Below are positions 36,201-48,200 of a stretch of 50,421 nucleotides of DNA, piece by piece. Under the pieces are notes generated by a model, which was not told where the DNA came from, did no database searches, and saw only the letters and a program-made list of their open reading frames with translations. How positions within the stretch are numbered: position 1 is the stretch's first letter; the number at the start of each line of letters is the position of its first letter. The stretch covers positions 1-50,421 of the forward strand of contig JBMSQB010000027.1 of the NCBI GenBank assembly GCA_049423065.1, read 5' to 3'. Origin of the DNA: SYIM01 sp041182885 (GTDB lineage: Bacteria; Pseudomonadota; Gammaproteobacteria; Burkholderiales; Burkholderiaceae_E). A program made the translations under genes and the position numbers.

Positions 36201-39200
36201 GCGACGGGCGCATCCGGCTGTCCGAGGTCGTGACGATGATGCTGTATCCGGGCGTCATTCCGTTCACCAACATCAGCACCGGCATTCCTGGCGGGCCGCT
36301 CAACCTGTTCGATCTCACCTTCCGGGGCGGCATCAGCCCCTACATCTGGATCGACACGATCGCGACCGGCACGATGGCCTTCAAGCTGTTCACCATCTGG
36401 CTGCCCTCGGTCACGATGGAGGCGCCCACCGTCAAGCCGACGCTGGCGCAAATGAACAACGGCGTCCTCACGCTCAACGCCGGCCCGCGTGCGGCCGATC
36501 GCCTGTGGGTCAATACCGCCGACGGTGGCGAGAAGTTCGTTCTGAGCGGCATGGGCGGCGGCGTGATCGACGTCGAGTTCGACAGCTTTGTGGTTCGCTA
36601 CACCGGCGTGAGCAAGGTGGTCGTCGACCTGGGCGAGGGCGACGACACGTTCGACGCAACGCGCCTGCTGGACCAGACCGTCACCTTCGATGTTCGCGGT
36701 GGCGATGGCGACGACACGATCCTCTTCGGAACCGGCGGTGGTACCGCGGTCGATCTCACCGGCTCGAACCGGCTGGATGCAAGCCGCAGCCAGGTGCCGG
36801 TCACCCTGGTGGGTGGTGCGGGCGACGACACCTTGACGGGTGGTCTGGCCGACGACGTTCTGCTGGGCGGACTGGGTACCAACACACTGGGTGGTGGCGC
36901 GGGCGCAGACTGGATGTACGCGATTGCCGGCATCAACCGGCTCTCCGGCGGACGCGGTCTCGATCGTTATGTCTTCGTGGGCTCGGTGGGCTCCAACCGG
37001 ATCCTGGGCGAGACCGACGAGGAACTGTCCGACCTTGATTTCTCGGGCCGTCTGTCGGCCTCCCTCATGGCGCTGGCGGGGCCGCCGGCAAGCCTGCCCA
37101 CGGTATCGATTCCGACCGAGTTCGGCGCAATCCGCCCGGTGGGCGAGACGCAGTTCACCTCGAACATCATCTTCTACGGCAAGCCGTTTGGCGGTCCGGC
37201 CGACCGCGACCTGAGCGTCACCCTGCGGGTGGGCAGCGGTGCGGTGGTCGCGGAGTCTGGCGATGGCGTGACGGTCAGCGGCAGCGATACCGAGCGGATC
37301 TTCACCGGCCGCCTGGACAAGCTCAATGCCTACTTCACCAAGGTGGGCAAGGTTCGCTACAACTTCGCGGGGGATGCCACCGAGGAGCGGTTGTCGGTCG
37401 AGATCCGCTCCGACTCCAACCTCAACACGGTGCGCAGCACCATCCGCATCGGCGCAGCCACCGCAGAGGTATCGAGCTGGACCGATATCGCGATTTCGCC
37501 GGTGCGCCAGGTGGCGGTATCGATGAACGGCACCGGTCCCGACGCTGCGGTCGGCGGCATCTACCTGTCGGAGGATGGCGGCATCAGCTGGACGCTCGCG
37601 GCCGGCGCCCCGACCGGGGTCGACTACTCGTCGGTTGCCCTGTCTGACGACGGGCTCACGATCGTAGCCACCGTCGCAGGCGGCGGCGTGGTGAACTCTG
37701 CCGATGGCGGCAAGACCTGGCAAACCACGCAGGCGATTGCGCTGCAAGGCTCGCCGTTCCTGGGCGGCGCTGCAACGGTCGAGCTCTACGAGAACATTGC
37801 CGGCACCAAGGTGTCGGACCTGACCTTCTCGAGCAGCGGCTTCTCCTTGCCGGCCACGCGCCTGGCCGAGATGAGCGGCGCCTTCGACTACACCGGCAAG
37901 GCCGACAGCTACGGCGACCGGATCTCGGGCTGGATCACCCCGCCCGAAACCGGCAGCTACCAGCTGTGGATTGCGGGTGATGACACCGCCGAGCTCTGGC
38001 TGGATTCGTCAGGCACCGGCGAGGGCGCGCTGTCGAAGGTGGCAGCGGTTGAATCGGCGGTGGGACGCAACAACTGGACCCAGACCGCGGGCCAGCGCAC
38101 GGCGCCGGTGCTGCTCGAAAAAGGCAAGCTCTACCGGTTCGAAGTGCTGCACAAGGAAGGCTTCGGTGGCGACTTTGTTCAGGTCGGCTATTCGAAGGCA
38201 GGCAGCACTGCGGTCCAGGTGATTCCGGGCAGCTGGCTGGTTGCCGGTCACACGCCCGATCAAATGACGGTCACGCTCGGCGTGCCGCTGGGCTCAACCG
38301 GCGTCATCACGGGCGATGTGGTGAGCGGGCTCAATGTCACGGTAGGCGGCACGGACACGCAGCGGACCTTCACCGGCACGTTGCCTGCACTCCATGCCTA
38401 TTTCACGCAGCCGGGCAACATCCGCTTCACCGGCGATGCCCGGTCGCTCGATGTGCGCGTTGCGGGTGCAAGCGACACCGTGGCGCCGGTCACGCTAGCG
38501 CCGGCTCTGCCGTCGGGTGCGGTCACGGTTGAAACCTGGAACAACCTCGCCGGTACCGCGCTCTCTGCACTCAAGACCTCTCCGAACTATCCCGGCAACT
38601 CGAGCTCGGTCCGCGAAATCGCGCTGCAGCCGGTCGATGCCGCGGGCAACAACGGCTTCTTTGTGAACCCGGGCGGCGACAACTACGGCGCGCGCGTGAG
38701 CGGCTATCTCGCGCCCGCCGAGAGCGGTGCGGTCAATCTCTACCTCACCGGCGACGATTCGGCCGAGTTGTGGCTGGATCTGTCGGCTGACGGCACCGGT
38801 CCGCTCACCCGGGTGGCATCGCTCGACTCGGCGGTGGGTACGGGCGACTGGACCCGGAACGCATCGCAGAAGTCGGCCAGCATCACGCTCGAGCGCGGCC
38901 GTCTGTACCGCTTCGAGATCCTGATGAAGGAAGGCTCGGGCGGCGACTTTGTCCGGGTCGGTTACTCCAAGGCAGGCTCGAGCACCGTGCAGGTGCTGCC
39001 CGCAAACTGGGTATTGCCCGATCTGCCCACGCAGCTCTCGGTCACGCTCACCGCGCCGGCAGGCGGCGTGGTGGTGCTGGGCGGCTCCGATGCCGTGCCC
39101 GGTCAGGCCAACTCGCCCTCGAGCGATGGGCCGCTCAATGTGCTCGACGGTGATGCGGGAAGCAAGTACTTCAACCGCGACAAGCTCAACACCGGGCTGG

Positions 39201-42200
39201 TGTTTGCCTATCCGCAGGCCTATGCGGCCGACACGCTGCGTCTGGTGACGGCGGGCGATGCGCCCGAGCGCGACCCGATGCAGTTCGTGCTCTACGGCTC
39301 GAACGAGTCGGCGGATTGGAGCGATGACAGCTGGGTGGAGGTCGCCTCAGGCGATACCGGCCTGAGCGCCGCGCGCCGCTCGGCCAATGACATCGCAATC
39401 GACAACGACACCGCCTACCGCTTCTACAAGGTCGTGTTCCCGACGCTGCGCGATGCAGCGCGCGCCTCGGGCATGCAGATCGCCGATGTGACGCTGTCTG
39501 GTTCAGGCGTGTCGCTCGCGGCTGTGCCGTTCGGGTCGGTCAGTGCCAAGTCGGCGAACGGCATCACGATCTCGGGCGATGCCGTCAGTCGCACGCTCTC
39601 GGGCAACGTGCATGCGCTCCACCGCTACCTGAACACGGTCGGCAACGTTGAATTTACCGGCATGGGCACGCAGCTTCAGGTGCGGGTTGCCGGCACCCAG
39701 GCGCTGTCGACGTCTACCGTCGTGCCGTCGCTTGCCAGCGGCTCGGTCACGCTCGAGGTCTGGAACAACCTGAATGGCACGGCGCTCACCGCGCTCACCG
39801 GTTCGGCGCTCTACCCCAACCGCAGCACCTCGATCAGTGAAGTTGCCGTCAAGGCCGACACCGGCTTTATCGTGAATCCGGGCGGCGACAACTACGGTGC
39901 GCGCGTCTCGGGCTATTTTGCGCCCACCGAGTCGGGCAGCTTCAATCTGTACCTGACCGCTGACGATTCGGCCGAACTCTGGGTCGATGTCTCCGGCACC
40001 GAACAGGGCAGCCTCACCCGCGTGGCGCAGGTCACGAGCTTTGTGAATGCCGGCGAATGGACCAAGACACCTGTCCAGCGGTCGGCGGCGCTCACGTTCG
40101 AGAAGGGCAAGCTCTATCGCTTCGAGGCGCTCCTGAAGGAGGCCACCGGCGGCGATTACATCCGGGTGGGCTACGCCAAGGCGGGCACCACCACCATTGC
40201 GCCGATTCCGTCCAATTGGCTGATCGCCGACACCCCCTCGCAGATCACGGTCACGCTGTCCGCGCCCGCGGGGGGTGTGGTCGTGGCGGGCGGCTCGAAT
40301 GCGTCGGGCTCGAAGGCCAATTCGCCTGCAAACGAAGTCGCAGCCAACGCAGCCGACGGCAACACCGGCACCAAGTACCTGAACACCGATGGTCCGGGAA
40401 GCGGGCTGGTGTTCAGTGCGCCACAACCGGTGTCGGTTGATGCGATCCAGCTCAGCACCCGCACCAATGACGACATCTGGCAGTGGGATCCCAAGCGCTG
40501 GCAGTTGTGGGGGTCGAACGCGAGCGGCGACTGGAACGCACAGGGCTGGTCGCTGATCGACGAGGGCGAGACCGGGCTTGCCAACGATCGTGGGGCATCG
40601 AGCACGGTGGCGGTTGAAAATGCAGGCGCCTTCCGGTTCTACAAGCTCGTGTTCACCGAGACCAAGGGCACGAGCGCCGACGGTCGCCGCTTTGTGCATG
40701 TTTCCGAGGCGCGGCTGCTCTCGGCAGGCCAGCCGATTGAGCAGGTCCCGTACGGCGAGGTGGTGCTTGCGCCGTCCGCCAACATCACGATCGGCGGCAG
40801 TGGCGCGGTGCGCACGCTCACCGGCTCGATCCATGCGGTGCATGCGTATCTCGGCACCAGCGGCAATGTTCAGGCGCGCACCAACGGCCAGAGCCTCGAG
40901 ATGCGGGTGAGTGCCGCGTTGCCCGAGCCGCGCACGGCGCCGATCGGGTCTGCGCCGCTCGCAGGCGATCCGATCGCGGCCGGCAGCTTCCGCGTCGAGC
41001 GCTGGGCCGATGTGGGCGGCACGCGCGTGTCCGACCTGACTGGCAATGCGCGCTATGCGGGCGCACCGAGCACCGTCGAGCGGGTCAGTGGCAAGCTTGA
41101 AATCACGCCCAACCGCGACGCCTACGGCGAACGCCTGTCGGGCTGGATCTCTCCGCCCGAAAGCGGCAGCTACCGTCTGTGGGTGGCGGCCGACGACACC
41201 GCTGAATTGTGGGTTGATACCAGCGGAACCGGCACGGGCGCACTGACCCGGGTTGCGTTCATCGAGGGTGCGGTCACGGCGGGCGCCTGGACCAAGAACG
41301 CCTCGCAGAAATCGGCTGCAATCACGCTCGAGAAGGGTCGTCTCTATCGCTTCGAAGTGCTGCACAAGGAAGGCGGCGGCGGCGACTTCGTGCAGGTGGG
41401 CGTGAGCAAGGCAAACGAGGCTGCACCGCAGGTGATGCCCGCCAACTGGCTGGCGGCTGGCAGCGAGCAGCTGATGCTCACCTTCAGTGCCGCAGGCACT
41501 GCAGGTGGCGCGATCATCGCCAAAGCAGGCAACGGCATCACCATCGGCGGTACCGATACTGCGCGCACGGTCACCGGCACCTGGGCCGCGCTGTCGGCCT
41601 GGATGGCGCAGGCCGATGCGGTTCGCTACTCGGGTTCGGCCAACACGCTCACCATGGTGTCGACCAGCCTTGCGAGCAATCGCGTGCTCGAGTCGCGCTC
41701 GATCTTTGTGGGGGCCGGCAAGCTCGCGGTCAATCGCGCGAGCAGCTATCCGCTCGGTGCGGGTCGTCTCGATGTCGACAAGGCCTACACGATCGAGTTC
41801 GCCCGTCCGTCGATCGATCTCAACCTTGCCAGCACGCTCACCCTCGGCGACAGCTACAGCGCCTCGGCGGTGGTGGCTGGCAACCGGTTGCTGGTGGCCG
41901 ATCTGGCCAGTCGCGAAACCTATTTCTACAACCGCAACGACCAGGGAACGCGTGAGACCCCGGGACAACTCCGGGTGCTCGAGGCGGGTGCGGCCGACTG
42001 GTCGTCTGTGACCGGCGCGGCCAACGCCAACTGGAGTGCGATTGCCACCGACGCCAGCGGCACGAAGCTGATCGTTGCATCGGCGGCGTCGGCCAACGGT
42101 GCGATCGGCAGCCTGATCTACACCGGCACCGTGTCGGCCAACGGCGCCATCACGCTCACCGAGTCGATGCGCGGCGTGCCCGCTGGCGAGAGCTGGGTGT

Positions 42201-45200
42201 CGGTCGATTCCGATGCGAGCGGACGCTTCCTGGTGGCGGCCGCAGGCCGCTCGGCGGCAGTGCTGAAGCAGATTGCCGATCTGCGCGCCGAGATTGCACC
42301 GGTGCAGTCGGAGCATGACGCGCTCAAGGCCCGCTGGGACAGCTACAACATCTTCCAGAAGGCGGCCAATGCGGGCGAAGGCATCCGCCTCGCGGCGCTC
42401 GGCGCGCAACTCTCCGGCCTGAACGGCAACCTCGGCAGGCTGCTGGCAATCGGCGGCAAGCTCTATGTTGCCGATACGCAGCAGCCCGACTGGCAGTGGC
42501 GCGAGCTGGGTGATCTGAGAACCGGCTGGAGCTCGGTCACCATTTCGGCCGACGGCAAGACCATTGCCGCCGCGGCAAGCGGTGGTCCGCGCGGGCTGTG
42601 GGTGATCACCGAAGGCGGCAACCGCTGGCGGATGATGTCGGATCTGGGCATCAAGGTGGACGCGATCGACTGGACCGCGATCGAGCTCGACGCCGAAGGA
42701 CAGACGCTCTACGCAGCCGGACTCAACAACCGCCTGTACACGCTGCCGGTGACGCCGGTGAATGCGGCGCCAAGCCTGTTGGTGCCCGATGCGATCGGAG
42801 CGGTGGCGGGCGAATCCACACAGCTGGTCTTCGATCGCAGTGCGGTCGCCGATGCCGACTCAAGCCTGGTCACGGTCACCTTCTTCCCGCCCGAGGGCGG
42901 CTATCTCGATGCGAGCCTCAACCGCGATGTGGTGGTGAACGACCTGTTGGTGACCGGTGTGGCCTACACCGCCGATCGTGGCGGCAGCGGCTTTGTCACC
43001 GGCGCCGAAGGCGGGCCCACGGGCGGGCTCGCGCTTCGGAGCGGCGAGCTCGCGCTCGGCTATCCGTCGATCGACAACAACGGCACGGCGCGGCAGATGC
43101 TCTCGGGCTTCTTCGTGCCCGATCGAAGCGGCACCTATCAGTTCGATCTCGATGCGAACGACCGAGCGAGCCTCTGGTTCGAAACCTCGGGCAGCGGCGT
43201 GACCAGCGGCGGCACCTTCAAGCAGCTTGTGCTCGATACCGAGGCAGGCGGTTCGTCGCGCTCGGAGAAGCTTTCGCTCCTGGCAGGCAAGCGCTACTAC
43301 TTCGAACTGCGCCATGCCGAGCAGCGCAACATCACCAAGGAAGGCTTCCTGGGGGTGGGCACCGAATTCGACACGGCCAGTTATGCCCGGCTGGGTTACC
43401 TCCTTGGTGAAGACACACTGGTTCAGCCCCTGACCTCGGACCGGGTGATTCCGGCGGGTCTGCCCGATGTGCTCACCGCCACCGTCAGCGTGCCGACGGT
43501 GGGTGTCAAGGTCACGGGCGCCTCCAACGCCTGGCCCGACCGCTCCAATTCGCCTGCGAACGCACTTGCAGCCAATGCGGTCGATGGCCAGGCCGCATCC
43601 GCCTACCTGAACTACCACACGGCGAACTCCGGGCTGGTGTTTGCCTATCCGACTGCGCTTGCCGCCACTGCCATCCGGTTTACCACCTCGAATGCCGCGG
43701 CGGCGAATGATCCGGTGAGTTTTGTGCTGTACGGATCCAATGATTCGGCGGACTGGAACTCCGACAGCTGGCAGACCGTCGCAAGCGGCAACACCTTTGG
43801 CGCGGTCACGGCGACGGCACCCGCGCGCGGCGCGAGCACGACCGTGGCGCTGGCTGGCGAGCCGGTGGCCTACCGCTACTACAAGGTCCTGTTCCCGACC
43901 GTGCGCGATGCGGCCAAGGCGACTGCGATGCAGATCGCCGAGGTGTCGCTGCGTGCAGGCGATACCGCGCTTCAGGACATGCCCTTCGGGCGATTGAGCC
44001 TTGCGCCGATCGATGCCGGCGAGGGCATTACGGTGGATCCGTCGTCCACCGCGGCGCGCGCAGTGCTGAGAGGCAGCGCGCCTGCGCTCCAGGCCTATCT
44101 GGGCTCAGCCGGCAATGTGTTCTACGACGGCAACGCGCAATCGGTTTCCATCCGGTTGACCGGCGCGCAGACCGGCCGCGTGTCGATCGACCGGACGATT
44201 TCGCTCCCGCGTGTGTCGGTCAATTCCGATGCCGAGTCGTTCTCCATCACCGGCACCGCTGACACCATTGCCGACTATCTGTCGCGTCCGGGCAATCTCA
44301 CCTTCACCGCCACCGACGTGTTCCGTCTGGAGTTGAAGGGCGAGTTCGCGGCAGGCAGCACCATCCGGATCGGCGGCATCGCCGCGGCCGACCTGGTCTA
44401 CACCGTGGTCGCAAACGACCTCACCGTCAAGGGCGACGGCACGGGTGGCGCCGCCACCGCTGAGCAGGCGGCTGCGAACATCGCCTCTCGGGTGGCCGCG
44501 CAGGCGCTCGCCGCGCAGGGCTTGCGCGCCGACGTAACGGTTGACGGTTCAACGATCCGCTTCGAATCGCGCGAAGGCGATCCGGCGGGTTCGTTGTCGG
44601 TCCGTGCAACTGCCACCGGCGGCGTGGCCATGCTCACGCGCCCGGCGGGTTCGCTGGTGATGCGGGTTGATGATGGGGTGAATGTTCGCCAGCAGACGAT
44701 CACGCTGGACGTGACCCGTCCGAGCGCCATCAACGCGGTGTTCAACGGCACCGGTCTCGAGGTGATCGACCCGAACGGCACCAGCATGCGGCTGTCGCGC
44801 TTTGCGCTTGACGACATCCGGCTGGGCAGCAAGGCCGACAGCTTCACGCTCACCCGTCTGGGTGCTGCGCCCATGACGGTGGTGGCGACCGAAGGCGCCG
44901 ACAAGACACTGGTCAACCTGGGCAACACGGTATCGCCCGATGGTTCGCTGCGGCAGCTCACGCTGAAGGACGCGTTCGATGGCACGCGTTCGCTGCTCGC
45001 CGACGACATGCTCACGCTTGCGCTCAAGCCCCAGCCTGCGAAGTCCAATGGCGAGGGCACGCTGGTTCGGCTTGGCCGGGTACAGGTCGGGTTGAATGGC
45101 GCGCCGGACGTGATCCGCATGTTGTCTGGCGTCGAGGATGTGCGCTGGGATGCAACGCTCGGACAGCTGGTGATTCAGGGCGACATCATCCGGTTGGCGG

Positions 45201-48200
45201 GCTTTACCGATGCGCAGGGCAACACCCTGCCGATGGATCTGGGCCAGACCAAGGTCCGTATCGTGGCCAAGCGCCTGTCGATCGAGTCCGACCTGATCGT
45301 GGGCGCGCTCACGCTCGACGTGTCGGAGCGGATCATGGTTGACGGCCAGCTGCTGCGCTACGGCGGCGCGCCGATCGCGCTCGCTGCGACCGCTGCGGCA
45401 TCCTCGCCCGCGCTGGCCGCGCTGCCTGCAATCACTGCGGTCGGCGGCTCGCCGATCACCGCGCTGTCGCCGTCAGGCTCCGGTGCGGCAGCGGCCAACG
45501 ACAACCGCGCCGACACCAACTTCATTGCGCCCGCAGCGCGCCCGGTGATCCTGTCGAGCGAGGCTGCACAGCAGCTTCAGCAGGCAGGCGGATATGGCAC
45601 CGAGACGCTCACCATCACCGTGACCGAAACCGGGGCCCAGGGCGGCGTGATGCGTGCCCAGCCGGCGCCCGGCATCACGATCAACGGCAGCGACACTGCC
45701 CGCGCGATAAGCGGCACCTGGGCCGCGCTCCGCAGCTATCTGGCGCGCGCCGACGGCCTTGTCTACCTGGGCAATGCGGCCTCGCTGAAATTCACCGTGA
45801 CCAGCTCGATCGCAGGCAAGGCTGCGCAGACGCTCGCCGTGTCCCCGGCAGGCGTTCAGCCGGGCTTCGACCTGGGCGATCTCAACGCGGGGCTCAAGTT
45901 CACGCTCGCCCAGCCGGCCGCGGCCAAGGCGCTTTCGCTCACCACCGCGCGCACCGATGCACGCAGCGATCCGGCGAGCTTCACGGTCTTTGGCTCAAAC
46001 AATGATCTGGGCTGGAACGACACCGGCTGGACCCTGATCGCCGAGAACCGGCCGACCAATCTGCCGACCACACGCGGCGCCACGGTCGATGCCACCTTCA
46101 CCAACAACACTGCCTACCGCTATTACAAGGTGGTCTTCAACGGCGTTCGCGACGCGGCGGCCGGCCGCGTGCAGATCGCCGAGGCGCGACTGAGCGTGCC
46201 TCAACCCACCGCGGCGAGCGGCGCGGCCAGTGCCATCGATCTGCTTTCAAGCACCCGCTACATGAGCGTGGGCGACAGCGGCAACGGCATGAAGCTCACG
46301 CTGGCAAGCGCGGCCAAGGCGAACGAGCTGGTGCTCACCAGCGCGGCCGATCTCCCCGGTCGCGATCCGATGACCGTGTCGATCTACGGATCGAACGACG
46401 ATCTGGCGTGGGCGAGCGGCGCGTGGGTGGAACTCGCGCGCAATGCAGCGAGCAACCTGCTCGCCGATCGGGGCGCAAGCAGCGCGGTGGCCTTTGCCAA
46501 CGACACGGCCTATCGCTACTACAAGCTGGTCTTCGGATCGAGTCGCGATGCCGTCGAAGGCGCCGTGCAGATTGCCGAAGTCGGGCTGCGCACCGTTCCT
46601 GCGGCGGCTGGCAAGTTCGAATTTGCGCAGGTCATTCCGGCGGATCGCGCGCCGCAGATTGTGACCGCGCAGAAAGTTGACGGTGCACTCGATGCGGCCG
46701 CGCTCGCGAAGATGGCGGCCGACAACGCGGGTCAGGGCCTGCAGCTGAAGCCTGCTGACGCCAGCGCATCGATCTCGATCGGTGGCGCGGGCGGCGGCTC
46801 GGGCGTGAGCCTTGACCCCTCGCAGGTGAGCGCGATTCCGGTGCTGGTGGTGGGTTCAACCGGCGGCTCGAACCCGGTTGCGCTGGGCGGCGCCGGAACG
46901 GCGCTTGCCATGACCACGCCGCTGGTGATCCAGGCGCAAGGCGATGGCGGCAAGGTGCGGGTGGGCGGCAAGATCAAGGGCACCAAGACCGAGGTTCAGG
47001 GCTCGGGCAACACGACCGAGTTCGACGGCACGTCGCCCGGCGGCACCGAACTCGAGATGACCGAGGGCCTGTACATCAATGACGCGTTGCGGATCTTTGG
47101 CGATGTCACGCTGACTGCGGGCGATACCGCCCGCACGGCGGTCGTGGGCGCGCAGGAGTACCGGCTCGAGTTGTCGGGCAACTTTGCGGTGGGCGACCTG
47201 ATCACGGTACGGGGTGCGGCTGCGGTCGACATCACGCTTACGGTCGGTGCCAACGACCTCACCGCGGACGGCGCAGGCGGCGGCGGCGCGGCAAGCGCTG
47301 CGCAGGCGCTCGCCAACATTGCTGCGCGGCTCCGCGCAACGTCTGCGGCAACCCTTGCCAATCCGGCCTCGGGCGCGCGCGCCACGGTCGATGGCACGGG
47401 GGCGGGTGTGCGCTTTACGGGCCTCAAGGCAGGCGATGAGGGCGACTTCACGGTCACTGCCACCGTCATTCCGCTCAGTTCGGGCGGCGTGGTGAGCGTG
47501 GCAACGCCGGATCTCACGGTCACTGGCCGGATCAACGGTAGCGACCGCAGCGACGACTCGCTTACGCTGCGCGCGCTGGGCGGCGACATCACGATTCAGG
47601 GCCGGATCGGAAGCGGCATCGGCAGCAGCCTCGAGCAGGGCGACTTCAGCTTTGTCGGTGGCGCGGGCTACGCGACCGAAAGCGGACGCGGATCGGTCGC
47701 CTTGGCGGTCGAGGGCACGGTCGCCACGCTCAGGCTGTCCGGCGACTTCGTCGCGGGCGACCAGATTGTGGTTCGCGGCGTGGCGCAGGCCAATGTGCTG
47801 TACACGGTCACCGCCAAGGACCTCACCGCCAACGGCAACGGTGGTGGCGGGGTTGCGACGGCGCAGCAGGCCTACGCCAACATCGCGGCGAAGGTTGCGT
47901 CGCTCCTCACCGAGCGCGCGACGGGCAATGCTGCAGGGGCGAAGCTCAGCTCGGCGAGTGCGTCGGGCAGCGCCATCGTGCTCAGCCTGGCCCAAGCCGG
48001 GCTCGAGCCTACGGCGTCGGTTGGCCGGCTCTACAGCAGCGTGCCGCTCCTGGGCGGCACCGGCGCGGGTGCCACCGCGCACATCGTCGTGACCGATGGC
48101 GTGGCCACCTCGGTTGCGCTCGAGTCGCTGGGTGGCGGCTATGTGGCGGGTGATGTGCTCACTGTGGCGCGGGCCAGCCTGGGTGACACCACAGGCTCTG

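Noticed and set aside
34184..37747. Antisense open frame of 1187 codons
   Set aside because: It lies opposite the strand/helix and RTX region. Its translation is rich in Arg, His, Gln, Gly and Ala without any motif or repeat logic of its own. It is the expected shadow of GC-rich codons with few TTA, CTA and TCA triplets on the coding strand.
39503..42409. Antisense open frame of 968 codons
   Set aside because: Its internal repetition exactly mirrors the PA14/discoidin super-repeat on the coding strand, so it is a shadow and not an independent gene.
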